Counted from the stretch's first letter, positions 1 to 11,500 are shown. The stretch: 64,000 bases of DNA from Cladorhizidae sp. MBARI D1340-BT2 (GCA_028752905.1 JAQNBH010000017.1:32191908-32255907), one strand, 5' to 3'. Notes: a model not told the origin generated them from the letters alone. A program made the numbers and translations.

Positions 1-427
1 TGTTACCCAGCAAAACCCCAAGAGAGTTTATATGAAGCACCTAATGTGTTTTTTTGCAGTTTCAAAATGGCATTCTCTCCTGCTTCTTTGCTACACTATA
101 TAGCAATAAAAGATAACGTGCTGAGAAGTTTCACGTGAGTGCCGCACCTCCAATCAAACAAGGTCAAAGGTTGTTTCGCACACCGCTGGAGTTTATCTGA
201 AGTTTTTCTCTGCTAAAAAGTGTCCTGTTTTTGTTGCTTTACGAGTGTTAAAGGACTAAAGTAAACAAGCTTGAGACTGCAGTAGCCGTCTTAGATCTAA
301 GCGAGTGGAAGCGCAAGGTGCGCGTAGCTGTAAATTCCGGGACATTTCCGGGACAAGGACACCACCAGGACAAGGCTCAAAATTCCGGGACTGTCCCGGC
401 CATTCCGGGACGGTTGGCAACTCTGCT
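1..427. other. non-coding flank ending in a hAT-like terminus
   Basis: No convincing coding sequence is visible. Several copies of the string TTCCGGGAC or its variants occur at about 335-415. The stretch ends in GTTGGCAACTCTG (about 413-425), which read on the minus strand (CAGAGTTGCCAAC) resembles a terminal inverted repeat of hAT-type elements. It abuts hAT-A at about 428, so another element probably truncates hAT-A here. Its other end would lie left of the window. Confidence 0.35.
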
Positions 428-602
428 GAATATACAGCTAGTATAATATGAACAATAAAGGTTAAGAGTTAAATGCTCAATTTATAATAGACTTCTAATT
501 AATGTAGAATCGAGTGTGGGTCCCATATCCCTGTGTCAACGACTGCTGATGATGGTAACTCTAGTGCATCAACTGATATAGATTTATTTGTTCAATCACC
601 AT

Positions 603-812
603 TGTGGCAGTCATGTTATTACGTATGCTGTTAGTCATGTTATTGCGTATGCTGTTCATATCTGTCAGATGTAAACGTCATTCAATTACCCGTTATTGTA
701 TCACGTGACTGTTTACTCTAGCTTTACCTATTCTGATCATTTTGAATAAAGTTATAGTTGAAGTTTAGTTGTCTCTCTCGCTCTCGTTACATTCGAGACC
801 TCGCTCGCTATA
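603..812 (+). repeat. 5' LTR of the Gypsy element
   Basis: It starts TGTGGCAGTC and ends CTCGCTATA. Inside is a partial tandem repeat (GTTATTACGTATGCTGTTAG then GTTATTGCGTATGCTGTT). An AATAAA polyadenylation-type signal lies at about 745. Compared with the 3' LTR it has a 2-nt indel near 660 and one A/C difference near 685. Confidence 0.9.
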
Positions 813-813
813 T

Positions 814-830
814 TGGTGACCCTGACGATA
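814..830 (+). promoter_or_regulatory. primer-binding-site-like sequence
   Basis: TGGTGACCCTGACGATA begins one base after the 5' LTR. TGG at this position is expected to pair with the CCA end of a primer tRNA. Which tRNA is not determined here. Confidence 0.65.
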
Positions 831-880
831 CTTCGACATCAGACGTCTCTTTCAAGGTTTTTTAGAACGTCTCTTTGAGC

Positions 881-1640
881 ATGGCTGTTTCTCTCAAACT
901 CCCCCCCTTTTGGTCGGCGAACCCTGAACTTTGGTTCCTCCAAGTCGAGGCTCAATTCGCGTCGAGAAATATTACGCAGCAACTCACCAAATACCAGTAT
1001 GTTGTGGCTGGACTCCCTTCTGACATTGCCGAAAAAGTCTTTGATTGCATCAGCAACTCACCAAATACCAGTATGTTGTGGCTGGACTCCCTTCTGACAT
1101 TGCCGAAAAAGTCTTTGATTGCATCCAGACGGTCCCTGAAGTAACGCCTTATGATGAGCTCAAGAGCAAGCTGGTGCTCCGCACCTCTCACACAGAGTCG
1201 GAGAGGCTCCAGAAGTTGTGGGAATTTCAACCATTGGGTGACCTCAGGCCGTCTGATTTGATGCGAAGGATTGAACAGTTGGCCAAACGTGACATTAGCC
1301 AGGATCCCATGATGCGGGATCTGTTTCTTCGCCGCTTGCCACTACAGGTGCGTCTCAGCCTTGCAGCGTATGATACCCTCAGTCTGTCCGCATTGGCAGA
1401 AAAAGCTGACACTCTGTGTTCCGTTATCAAACAAGATGTTGCTATTCTCACAATGAGCCAATCACAGCAACCCACATTTCGACCTTCCTCGGACGCGGTT
1501 CCCCCACAGGTCTGGGAAGCTGAAATTGCATCTCTTCGTGCCGACGTTACTGAACTGAAAAAGAGCTCCTGTATTGCCCCAGTTACAACTGCAACACCCA
1601 ACATTCCTGCCTTGTGCTGGTATCATGCTAAGTACGGTGA
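881..1640 (+). pseudogene. gag: Gypsy gag, frame broken by a 74-bp tandem duplication
   Basis: The ATG at 881 opens a frame with the motif LPPFWSANPELWFLQVEAQF, typical of the start of gag in one group of animal Gypsy elements. A perfect 74-bp tandem duplication (977-1050 and 1051-1124) shifts the frame, so the rest of gag continues in the frame that carries pol. Near the gag-protease border a Cys/His patch is visible ([13 protein letters not shown]). It looks degenerate, with no following paired cysteines. Gag would form the particle shell and bind the element RNA. Start chosen: first ATG after the primer site, with family-like residues right behind it. Confidence 0.8.
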
Positions 1641-1689
1641 TCAGGCAAAAAAAATGCCGGGCACCTTACCAATATTCGGGAAACGCTCT

Positions 1690-4600
1690 CCCCGGGCACT
1701 GATGGTGACCAGTGCTCCGGGGAATAGCAGTCACTTACTTTTTATCGCCGATCGCACCTCAGGCCATCGTTATCTCATCGATTCAGGTGCACAAGTTTGT
1801 GTGATGCCAGCCTCTCGGTATGAGAGGCAATCGAGCACAGTCGGACGACCTCTCACAGCAGCCAATGGGACCCCCATTGCCACGTTTGGATCCCGCTCGA
1901 TCACACTGGATTTGGGATTTCATACAAAGTTCAAATGGGCATTTATCCTGGCTGATGTCCGTTACCCAATCATCGGTGCTGACTTTTTCCGCCACTATGG
2001 GCTCCTAATCGACATGAAACACAATTGCCTCATTGACAGTCAGACCTTTAGCAGCGTTTCTGCTTTTGTTTCTGGCCATGCTGCATTCGGCCTCAACTTC
2101 CTTCAACCGTCATCCCAATACTCGACCATCCTCAATGAGTTTCCGTCCATTTCTGTCCCAGAATTCTCAACCGCTGAGCCAGCGCATGGTGTCAAACATC
2201 ATATTGAGACCAAAGGTCCACCGGTTTTTGCAAGGGCGCGTCGACTGGCACCTGACAAGTTCATCACTGCTAAGAAAGAATTCGACCACATGCTCAAGCT
2301 GGGCATTATTCGACCTTCATCCAGCACTTGGTCCTCACCTCTCCACATGGTCCCCAAGAAATCCGGAGATTGGCGCCCATGTGGGGACTACCGGGCGCTC
2401 AATAAGGCCACCATCCCCGATCGTTACCCAATTCCACTCATCCAGGATTTTGGAGGACACCTTTCAATATTTTCGAAAATCGATCTTGTGCGTGCATACC
2501 ACCCGATTCCCATGTGTTATAGTGACATCCAAAAAACAGCAATCATCACTCCTTTTGGTTTGTTCGAATACGTGCGCATGCCATACGGTCTCAGTAATGC
2601 AGCTCAAACCTTCCAACGTTTTATGGATGATGTCTGCCGAGGTTTACCTTTTGTGTATGTATATCTAGACGATCTCCTAATCGCCAGCTCATCGCCAGAA
2701 GAACATATCTCTCATCTGCGAACTGTTTTAGCTCGACTTGCCAAGCATGGACTCATCATCCATCCTGAGAAGTGTGAGCTTGGATGTATTGTTCTTCAGT
2801 TCCTTGGCCATCAAGTCGATGCTCTCGGCATTTGACCCTTGCCCAATTGGGTCCAAGCTATCACAGATTTTCCGGCACCAACTGACCACACCCAGTTACG
2901 TGAGTTCTTGGGTTTAATGAACTACTATCACCGGTTTGTCCCTAATTGTGCAACACTGCTGCACCCTCTGCATGAGCTACTCAGAGGGAATCCGAAGTCA
3001 TTGGTCTGGACTGAACAATGCACGGTAGCTTTCAAACAATGTAAGCAGGCTTTGGCGTCTACAGGCCTTCTCGCTCACCCGTCCTGCGAGGCACCCATGA
3101 ATGTTACTGTTGACGCCTCCAATCTGGCAGTTGGAGGGGTACTGGAACAGTTCTTAGAGGGGGTTTGGACACCGATATCTTTCTTCTCCCGCAAGCTAAG
3201 ACCACCTGAAACACGATATATTCTGCTTTTGACAGAGAACTTTTGGCTATCTACCTGTCCATTCGTCATTTTCGCCATTTCGTAGAGGGCCGGTCCTTTC
3301 ATATTTATACTGACCACAAGTCCCTTACCTTTGCCATTGCCAGCAAGTCTGACAAATGGTCGCCACGGCAGATTCGACACCTTTCATACATCTCAGAATT
3401 CACGACAGACCTACGTCATGTCCAAGGCAAGAGCAATGTGGTGGCTGACGCACTCTCACGCATAGAGTTGGAAGAGATTGAAACCATAACACTTCCAGTC
3501 ACTCCTTTCCCTGGGTCTCTGCAAACTCTCCATACGACTGCGACCACGACGATAGATTTTGACGCCATGGCAATCGAGCAACAGGCGGACGAAGAAACTC
3601 AATCTCTTAGGACGGCTGCCATTTCACTCCAGCTTCAAGATGTTCCACTCGAAGGTTCTAGCCGCCTGCTGCTTTGTGACGTGTCCATGGGGGCCAAAAC
3701 CTGTATCCCTTGTCAGCAGTCAAAGATTCACCGCCACACGGTCAGTCCACTTCAACAATTCGATGTTCCTGATTCTCGGTTCGAGCATATACATGTTGAC
3801 ATCGTGGGCCCACTTCCACCGTCACGGGGCTCTATGTATTTGTTCACAATGATGGACCGTTTCACCAGGTGGCCTGAAGCAATCCCCATGGCAGACATGA
3901 CAGCTGAATCCTGTGCTCGTGCCCTTTTAAGTGGTTGGATTTCCCATTTCGGAGTACCTGCTACTATCACGTCTGATCGTGGCCGCCAGTTTACCTCGGA
4001 ATTGTGGTCTACGGTTCTCTCACTGCCCGGAATCGCTCAAACACACACCACTGCTTATCACCCACAAGCCAACGGTCTCGTTGAGAGAATGCATCGGCAA
4101 CTCAAGGTTTCACTTAGGGCTCGCCTGACCTCGTCTTCTTGGATTGCTGACCTACCAGTGGTGCTTTTAGGCCTTCGATCCACCTTCAAAGACGATCTTG
4201 CCTGCTCCGCAGCCGATTTAGTCTATGGGACCAACCTGCGCCTGCCAGGGGAGTTTTTCGAACCTTCCTCAGCATATATCGATCCGGTTTCTTTTGCAGG
4301 GAAGCTTAGAGTTCAAATGTCCCGAGTACAGCCGACCCCTACTTCAGCTCATGGTAGGGTTACCACAAATGTTCCAGAGCACCTTCAATCCAGTTCTCAT
4401 GTTTTTGTTCGCCACGACAGTCATCGAACTCCTTTTCAACGGCCCTACGACGGTCCTTTCCGGGTGCTCGCTCGTACTCCAAAGTATTTCGAAATCGAGT
4501 TGAAAGGAAGGGTTGACAAGATCTCCCTCGATCGCCTCAAGCCGGCTTACCTAGTGGAAGGACCTCCTCCGTTACCTATGGCACCAAAGTCGTCCAGACT

Positions 4601-4742
4601 TTCACCAGCAGCCCAGCCATTTGTGCCAGCACCTCAGGTTATCATTCCACCTATCGTTCCGACCCCTCCTTCACTGCTGCCTCGGGTGTCTCCAACCACC
4701 CGTTGTGGTCGTGCTGTGAACCTTCCTCTTCGTTTTCAGTAG
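1690..4742 (+). pseudogene. pol: Gypsy pol (protease, RT, RNase H, integrase), broken
   Basis: Domain order is protease, RT, RNase H, integrase, as in Ty3/Gypsy. The protease active site [13 protein letters not shown] has its Asp codon at 1780. RT is at about 2215-2830, with [17 protein letters not shown] motif A and [11 protein letters not shown] (YLDD at 2662-2673). An in-frame TGA at 2833-2835 follows the RT fingers-palm block. RNase H starts with NVTVDASNLAVGG (about 3100), then a frameshift near 3225-3245 moves the reading to the frame carrying DHKSLTFA. Integrase has D at 3798, D at 3975 and E at 4083 (D-X58-D-X35-E). The N-terminal zinc-binding part keeps only CIPCQQSK; its histidine half is missing, so a piece has been deleted before about 3685. 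The stop at 4740 ends pol. Confidence 0.9.
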
Positions 4743-4759
4743 ATCTCCGTTCAGTCACT

Positions 4760-4777
4760 GGAGGGGGAGGGGAGTCT
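4760..4777 (+). promoter_or_regulatory. polypurine tract
   Basis: GGAGGGGGAGGGGAGT followed by CT lies immediately upstream of the 3' LTR, the position where plus-strand DNA synthesis starts in LTR elements. Confidence 0.8.
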
Positions 4778-4989
4778 TGTGGCAGTCATGTTATTACGTA
4801 TGCTGTTAGTCATGTTATTGCGTATGCTGTTCATACAACTGTCAGATGTAAACGTCATTCACTTACCCGTTATTGTATCACGTGACTGTTTACTCTAGCT
4901 TTACCTATTCTGATCATTTTGAATAAAGTTATAGTTGAAGTTTAGTTGTCTCTCTCGCTCTCGTTACATTCGAGACCTCGCTCGCTATA
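4778..4989 (+). repeat. 3' LTR of the Gypsy element
   Basis: Nearly identical to 603-812 and preceded directly by the polypurine tract. The last base (A, 4989) may belong to either the LTR or the target duplication. Confidence 0.9.
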
Positions 4990-6856
4990 CCATCAATGAT
5001 AGTCACAGTTACAACCACTACATCGAGCTCTTCCTTGTCAATGCCAACTACTGTTTCTCAGTTATGCTCAGCAACAATTGATATGATGACTACATCACTC
5101 AGTGTAGTTCCGTCAACTAGTGGACAGGTGGACTTAGGGACAATAGTTGAAGCCGCTCAAGGTAACTGGGATAAGCTTAGGTCATTAGCAAATAATATCC
5201 CAGATGATCGTAAGAAGCAATATCTTTCTCATCATTCCAAACCTTCTTCTGGTCATCTTCAGGTTACCAAACTAGGAAAAACCTGGAGTGTATCCTTCCA
5301 GCTTGTATGGTTAGTACAATTTCCTTGGAAAAGCACTTGGCAAGGATGGTGTACTTGTATGCCATGATCAGACTCAAATGCACTGCCATGCAGCTGAGAG
5401 GGTAGACCTTTTTGTCAGAAATTTTAACCAACCTGATGAAAGGATAGATACAAGGCTATTGAAACAGAGCAACCAACAAGCTGAAGAGAACAGGCATGTT
5501 CTCCAGCAGATAGTTTTGGCTGTAGAGTTTTTGGCAAAGCAAGCACTACCATTCAGAGGCCACTCTGACTACAGAGTGGATTTCTCAGATGAAGATGTCA
5601 ACAGGGGCAATTTTGTAGCCACACTTCAGCCTTTGGCTAAGACAGATAAGCTCCTACAGTAACACAAATACCTTCTCTCAGCTAAAAGGAACGCGAAGTA
5701 TATATACCAGCAAGACCATTCAAAATGAGTTTATTCACATATATGCATCTAAAATTAGAGAGCATATAACTGAACAGCTCCGAGAAAAAAAATTGCCTTT
5801 CACCATCATTGCTGATGATGCCACAGATCCTCATTCTAATCAAGAGATTCTTTCTGTGTGCTTCAGGTATGTTGATCTGTCCTCTCCCACTGATCCTCAT
5901 ATCAAGGAGTGCCTGATTAGCTTTGTCTACTTGGACCGAGCCACTGCTTCATCCATTTCAAGAAAGTTTCTTGAAACAGTTTCTAGTCCTGAGACAAGAG
6001 TGAAAGCACAAGGCTGAAAGCTGCTCGCTGTTTTTATAATCACCAAGAATGTTCTTGATGAAGTGAAAATACTTGCTTCAAAACTTCAGAAGCAGGATCA
6101 AGATATATATGAGGCCTATAACAAAGTTACTGAAGCAATTGAATGCTTGAAAAACCCCAGAAAGACATTTTTAGCTTGTGGTATTGTGAGGTACTTCAAC
6201 TGGCTGAGTCAATTGGTGTGAGCGAGAGTGTTCCAAGAAAGACAAGCATTCAACGGAATCGAAGCAACACTCCAAGTCAATCAGCAAAAGAGCATTACAA
6301 GAGAGTCATTGCTATACCAGTGCTGGATTCATTCATTAACCAGTTGGAGGAAAGATTTCAAGGTGAGGGAAAATAAAGTCATATGCTATTGTGCCTTGTG
6401 CCTTCAGTGCTCAACTGCAATCCGAGTGTTCAACTATCACAACATATAGATGACCTTCTGTAATGGGAACAAGATCTTCCATGTTCCCTGTCTCACAAAA
6501 TATCAAAAGTGAACTAAGAAGATGGGAGCATAAGCGAGACAAAGATGAGGCTACCATCCCCAACAATCTTCTCCTAGCTCTTAGCTCTTGTGACTCTGAC
6601 TCCTTTCCCAAACATTCATTGCTTACTAGTCATTGCTTGCACTCTGCTTATCACCAGTGCTGAAGCAGAACGATCATTTAGTTTGCTCAGGAGGATAAAG
6701 ACATATACAAGGTCGACTTTGACTGAACAACACTTTTCTGATCTTGCTGTAATAGCCATAAACTATGGAATGAGAGTGTCAGTTGATGATATCTGCCATG
6801 CTTTTGTGCAGTGTCACCCGAGAAGGCTCTTTCAAGCTTCAATATTTATTAACTGA
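4990..6856 (+). pseudogene. hAT-A transposase remnant (TTF/ZMYM-type)
   Basis: This is a broken transposase gene in several short frames. From 4996 it encodes a Ser/Thr-rich stretch followed by GKTWSVSFQL, the start of a TTF-type zinc-finger region. Then come a helical block (5378-5662, ending near KQALPFRGHSDYRVDF) and a catalytic-core segment at 5793-6017 containing IIADDATDPHSNQE, with the acidic pair expected of hAT RNase H-like folds. The last block, 6655-6760, reads SAEAERSFSLLRRIKTYTRS, the hAT C-terminal dimerisation motif. Frameshifts, stops and two internal deletions relative to hAT-B make it non-functional. The N-terminal 57 codons lie before the Gypsy insertion at about 505-602. 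Confidence 0.8.
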
Positions 6857-6896
6857 AAATAGTTTCCTGTTTATCTTTAGTTGCTGTTCTTTTAAG

Positions 6897-6997
6897 CTGA
6901 ATAAAAAAATATTAGAAAACTATCATCACTCCTCAATTGCTGTAGTGATCTACAGCAATTGAGGAGTGATGATAGTTTTCTATATTTTTTTAATCAG
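6897..6997. repeat. perfect-core hairpin at the hAT-A 3' end
   Basis: The arms 6913-6945 and 6950-6982 are exact 33-nt reverse complements around the 4-nt spacer TGAT. Allowing one gap, they extend to 6897-6945 and 6950-6997. The outer left arm (CTGAATAAA) is sequence shared with the hAT-B 3' UTR, so the right arm looks like an inverted copy of the end of hAT-A. Confidence 0.9.
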
Positions 6998-7662
6998 TCA
7001 AAGAAGAGGCAGCAAGAAAGTGTGATCCACCTGTCCTTCCTCGACAGAGACAGCTTCCAAGGCGAATTGATGATGGTACAGCTCAGCATGTGCATGCAGA
7101 TTTCTACAGAAAAGAATATTTCCAAGCAATTGACAGTGTTATAGGAGATTTAGAGAATCGCTTTTCACAAAGAAACTTTTTGCTGGTTAGAAAGTTGCTT
7201 CTTGATTGTGCCAATGGGAAGGCTGTTTTACTGCCTCAAGAATTATGCAAACTTTACCAAACTGATATTGATTTTGAGAAACTCAAATTACATTTACAAT
7301 TGTTACCTGATGCCATAAAATCTACAGCTCTAGATGGCATTCAGATTCAGAAAGTTACAAGGGTTCAAACTATTTGTGATGTCTTCAATGCACAATATAG
7401 CATCAAGTGTATGCTGACAGAAGTGCATAAGCTTTTGAAAATGTACTTGACAATATATACCTGTCACAACAGCTACAGCAGCTTCTCTGCTCTCAAGCGC
7501 ATAAAAATGTATTTGAGAAACTCAATGACTCAACAACGTTTAAACCACTGCATGCTTCTACACATTCACCGGCAAAGAACTGATGACCTTAATCTATCTG
7601 AAATTGCACAAGAATTTATCGATAGGAATGAGAGGAGAAGGAACTTCTTTGGACGCTTTTGA
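6998..7662 (+). pseudogene. hAT transposase C-terminal relic (element H)
   Basis: From about 7040 a fragmentary frame reads like the middle of a TTF/ZMYM-type hAT transposase. The open frame 7090-7662 includes YRKEYFQAIDSVIGDLENRF and ends with SSFSALKRIKMYLRNSMTQQ, the dimerisation block; the usual E-R of the SERSFSALRRIK motif has decayed. Codons preceding it are in other frames. It differs from hAT-A/B and is closer in motif to elements C-E. No termini were identified. Confidence 0.75.
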
Positions 7663-8377
7663 CTGTATATATAGCTAATTGTATTTTTTCCTTAATACTG
7701 ACCTCAATCATATTACAATTTTTGCTGCCCTACATGATAGCTAGTGGTATAATATATACTTGTGGTAGCAATCAGGGGCATACCCAGGATTTTCTGAGCG
7801 CTTCAATTTGACTTTTAATATTCTAAGATGTCGAATGATTTGTTCAAGGAAAGATTTTTGAGGGAAACAGGGGGAAAAGCAGTGTGTTTTGCGGGCCACA
7901 GGTTGTTAGGGGAGGGGGGGGCAGTTGGTTAGGGGAGGGGGCTGCAGGTTGTTGGGGGAAGGGGACTGCAGTTATTTGGGGGTGGTGGCTGCAGGTTGTT
8001 GGGAGAGGGGGAGGGCGCAGGTGACTGACCATCAAGGGCCAAAAATTTCCTGAGATCTATTTCTAGTTTGTTCTTTAATACTGAATTGTGAACACTAGAA
8101 CGTTCTGTCGCTAAGTTCAATCCTGTAGCTGAATTCTTCAGAGCATTTGTTATTACTTTACAGAATGGCTATTAGTCCTCCAGAATGCATCAAAATCAAT
8201 CTCAGAGCATCATATTTTTCCAAAAAATTTGGGTGGAGGGGGGGGCATCCCCCCAGACCCCATGCTTTAGCACTCCCTCTACATCGATACTGACTTTGGA
8301 ACCTCCACCCCCCCCCTCAAAATCCTGTGTCTCTTCAGACTGGCCCCCCCAATGTGAAACATCTTCCTACTCCACTG
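7663..8377. other. non-coding, G-rich; possible small hAT-type MITE
   Basis: At 7773 the string CAGGGGCATACCCAGGATTT resembles a hAT terminal inverted repeat. A weak inverted partner, CAAAATCCTGTGTCTCTTCAG, lies at about 8317-8338. Between them are G-tract runs (7908-8030) and a C/G-rich foldback (8228-8320). I found no convincing target duplication. The stretch also truncates the LINE fragment that follows. Confidence 0.3.
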
Positions 8378-9172
8378 TTGTTGCACACCTTCAGAGGACT
8401 GAATAATCTTGTCATTCCAAAACAGAGAGGATGGTGACGAGTAAGAGGAGTATTCAAAAGGGTAGAGATCTGGAGCTAGAACTCGCACAGCCTCCAACAT
8501 TTTGTCCCTGCGTACTGAGTTGAAGGCATTCCTAAAATCCAATTTCAAGAAAAGGCAATCTTGAGATAAATTTTGGAGGTATAACCTTGCAGCATGAACT
8601 GCAGCCTCTGCTCCTCTCCTAACCCCATAACCCAACTGACCGGGGGACAAAAGGAGACACATATCATCCAACAACTTACTATCTCCAACCTTAGAGACCA
8701 AACAGTGTAGAGTGCAACCTACTACTATTGGCCTTATTCCTCCATCTATCTTGTGCAGAATTGTCAGAGAGGCACCAAAGAAAAATGGACGAATTGACTG
8801 AGGTATATTGCCATCAAGAGATAACTTCAGGAATGAGGTGAGGGCACGGAGAAGAGAATGAGCAGCAGTATTGGCAGATGGACTAGTCAAATCCTTCAAG
8901 TGTTGCAGCTTCAAACCATCCGGGCCACCAGCAGAGCCATGAGGGAAAGACTGGATAGCACAAGCAACATCTCCCTCTGACACAGGAAAATTTAAAAAAA
9001 CATCATCAATTGCAGGTGGAATGTAAGTGTCTGGGTATGGAGAGGAGTGCTTACTATGGAGGGCTTCAAAATTAAGGTCACTACTGACAGCAATCTTGTC
9101 CTCCGAGGAAGCCAATCTGACTGCTCCTGTCAAATCACCATCTTCTAGCTTTGAGGACACTCTTGATTCCAA
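8378..9172 (-). pseudogene. LINE (non-LTR retrotransposon) reverse transcriptase fragment
   Basis: The minus-strand open frame contains GSAGGPDGLKLQHLKDL and FLKLDFRNAFNSVRRDKML, the RT region around motif A with its catalytic Asp. The following SSEGVQQ marks the start of the next RT block, after which the match ends abruptly at about 8378. The Y/F-A-D-D catalytic box is therefore absent. Upstream (9173-9350, minus) short LINE-like pieces appear in other frames with stops. This is a 5'- and 3'-truncated, dead copy. Base composition is more GC-rich than the surroundings. Confidence 0.8.
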
Positions 9173-9480
9173 CCACTTGAGTGGGTCTTTAGATTTACTC
9201 TTTTTGGAAGATGATCTGTTTATGAGAGTTTCCCATCGAGTATTCTCTGTAAATGCATCCGGGGTGCTTAGAGTTCATGGCCCTCAACATTCGCAAGAGC
9301 AAGGCGGCAAAACAGGGTGGTTCCAAGAGAATCAATGAATAAGTTACCACTACCAGTTCTTTAGAGCTCTCCGAGCCAACTGAATGAGAATGAGGCAATG
9401 CCTGTCTGAAGTCCTTGAATGGTAGAACAATATGGTAATGGTTATACACATAGTAATAGCTAACCCTAATTTTTGTGAAT

Positions 9481-9573
9481 ACTACAATTATAGTAATAAT
9501 CTCTGTGACATGTACTATTTCTTCAACCAAATATTTCTCTAAATGTCACAGAGATTATTACTATAATTGTAGT
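9481..9573. repeat. perfect 30-bp inverted repeat with 33-nt loop
   Basis: The arms 9481-9510 and 9544-9573 are exact reverse complements. No gene overlaps. It may be a remnant of a small foldback element or a replication-slippage hairpin. Confidence 0.9.
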
Positions 9574-11500
9574 GCTTGTCTAACCCCCATAGAAAATATT
9601 ACAGGGATATACTTTACAGTATTTTCACCTTTTTGTGTCTGTATTTGATATTATACATTGATGGAACTGGTGTCACAACAATATAGCTACCCACATTGTA
9701 AACACGTGACTTTTGCCCTTAAGACTAATATTATAAATACATATATATTTATTCATCAAGAGTGAGGCATTGCTATATTTAATTTACAAAATGTGTTCTA
9801 TTTCTTGCTCATTTCTTGCTCTTTAAAATTGTGTTGTACAGTATACAAGTCAGCAAATTATCTTTTTGTTGTTAATGGTTTATTATGAGTCAGCATTTAG
9901 TAGACTGCATGTAGTACAAAATTGATTGGTATGATTAGAATTATGTCTACACAACTAACTAGGAAAGCTGAAAAATAATGGGAATAAACATCTTAATCTA
10001 TAGAAAAAACCTACCGGAGGATTGGCTTTGAAATGTGAGGAAGTTACTTCCTCTACCATTTCTTAAACATTTTAATTTAAATATTTATGGACATTTATGA
10101 TCACAACTGCTTTTATATTTTCCTGGAGAATCATGTGGACCACTAGTTGAAGTTTTTATTCACCTCTTAGAGTGGCACTCAGGATATAGGGAGAGATCTC
10201 TCTGCCAGGCCATTTGGAGAAACCCGAAGTAGGAAAATGTTCTTCCCTGCCAGGAGTGAAACTTTTAAATATATTATTGGAAAGGCCATCCTGACACTAC
10301 CTTAAACATATTTCTGCCACACACTGAAGAAGGGAGCAGTATGACTGTTGGACAATGGAGTATTACTCTGCTCTCAAGCCCAAGGACAGGTGTGTCAGTA
10401 ATATTATAAGTGGTTGTTGTTGTCAGATAAGAAGTGAGAGGAGAGTTTTTTTAATCAATATTTACAACTTATAGAACTAATTGTTCAGTTATTAATTATC
10501 CATTTCATAATTCAATTTTCATAGATTAATTATATTCAGTTTTAAAAAGTTGGCCATGGATGGTCCATACCAATATATTTAAGTCCAGGTCTAAACAAAC
10601 AAACAAAGCTCTGGGACCTGTGCAGTAAAACACCATAAACTTGGCCTCTGTGCAGATTCAGTCTTGGGGCTGATTTTTTCATAATCCTACAAATATCCTA
10701 GCACTACATTCCACATGACATAATCATCATGGCAGATGGCATTTGCACCGTGCTTTTGATCAGTCAAAAACTGTAGCAGTGAATTTCTGCCAAATCATCG
10801 ACTCAAATAAAAAATAAAAAATAAAATTAATGGCATCTGTAGGTTTCAAGCATAGTGCAATGAATCTGCAATGATGTAGTTAAATTATTATTATATACAG
10901 TAACAATGAAGACTAAGTTGGATAGACTCAGCGCTCAACTAAGAGCACTAAGAGCTGACTAAAGATATGCAGAGAACAGACACTAGCTGGTAGGTAACAG
11001 GCCTAAATTGAGCCGAGTACAGCCTTTTTATATTCATGGCTAACACACAGCAATGTTCCTGCAGAATCCTGCACAACCACAAAAACACATCAAAGGGTGC
11101 AGGATTAGCAGCTGGATCTTGCAGGTTTGTGCAAGTTTTGAGAGATCCTGCATGCTGCTGATAAGCCTGACAAAAAACTTGGGTTTTTTCTATGGGGGAA
11201 GGAGTATAGAGAGAGCTAGGCTATTGTTCAGGTAGCACAGAAGGCAATGCTCAGGAATAATAGATCAATTGTTCACATACAATAGACAACAACTTAATCA
11301 GCGACAAAATCTAGCTAGATCTTCCCATCACATGATCCAACCCACCACAATACAAGCCACTATACAAGCCACAACACAGAACATAACAACTAAAGTCCCA
11401 CACAGAATAAGTGACAAATGTGTGTGTATTATAAATGAAAATAGTGTAATTAGTTGAGTGTTTGTTCCAACATGAGATATGCCATGTTGATAGTCAGAGG
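9574..11500. other. AT-rich non-coding stretch
   Basis: Only short frames without recognisable motifs are present. Around 11050-11170 the words TCCTGCA, GTGCAGGAT and CTTGCAGG recur in both orientations, giving a weak inverted structure. Nothing else could be supported. Confidence 0.5.

Larger units (their letters stand above)
603..4989 (+). mobile_element. Ty3/Gypsy LTR retrotransposon inserted in hAT-A
   Basis: A complete-length Metaviridae-type element: 5' LTR 603-812, primer-binding-like site 814-830, gag, protease, RT, RNase H, integrase, polypurine tract 4760-4777 and 3' LTR 4778-4989. The flanks carry ACCAT on both sides (598-602 and 4989-4993; 4 or 5 bp depending on where the LTR ends). 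The uninterrupted sequence in hAT-B has this string once. The two LTRs differ by one substitution and a small indel, so the insertion is recent. The coding region is nevertheless broken at three places and lacks part of the integrase, so it is not autonomous as it stands. Confidence 0.92.
428..6896 (+). mobile_element. hAT-A, degenerate hAT transposon copy interrupted by a Gypsy element
   Basis: The blocks 428-602 and 4990-6896 are colinear with hAT-B on the minus strand at 18.6-21.3 kb. They include the 5' non-coding part, the Ser/Thr-rich N-terminus, the zinc-finger region, the catalytic core and the C-terminal dimerisation block. Relative to hAT-B, copy A lacks about 130 bp after 5330 and about 450 bp after 5990. 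The Gypsy insertion lies between 602 and 4990. Similarity to hAT-B stops near 6896 at a hairpin. No left terminal inverted repeat is preserved. Confidence 0.8.

Noticed and set aside
1783..2668. Shadow frames over the Gypsy pol (for example 2033-2668 plus, 1783-1995 minus)
   Set aside because: They overlap recognised protease/RT coding in another frame and show no motif.
4703..4885. Small frame over the Gypsy 3' LTR
   Set aside because: Lies across the pol end and LTR; no motif, and LTR function explains the sequence.
7844..8120. Proline-rich minus-strand frames
   Set aside because: They arise from G-tract repeats (GGGGAGGGGG and variants) in a non-coding stretch.
8279..8377. C-terminal 32 codons of the LINE frame as part of the RT
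   Set aside because: The RT match ends before them; they are read-through into unrelated C-rich sequence.
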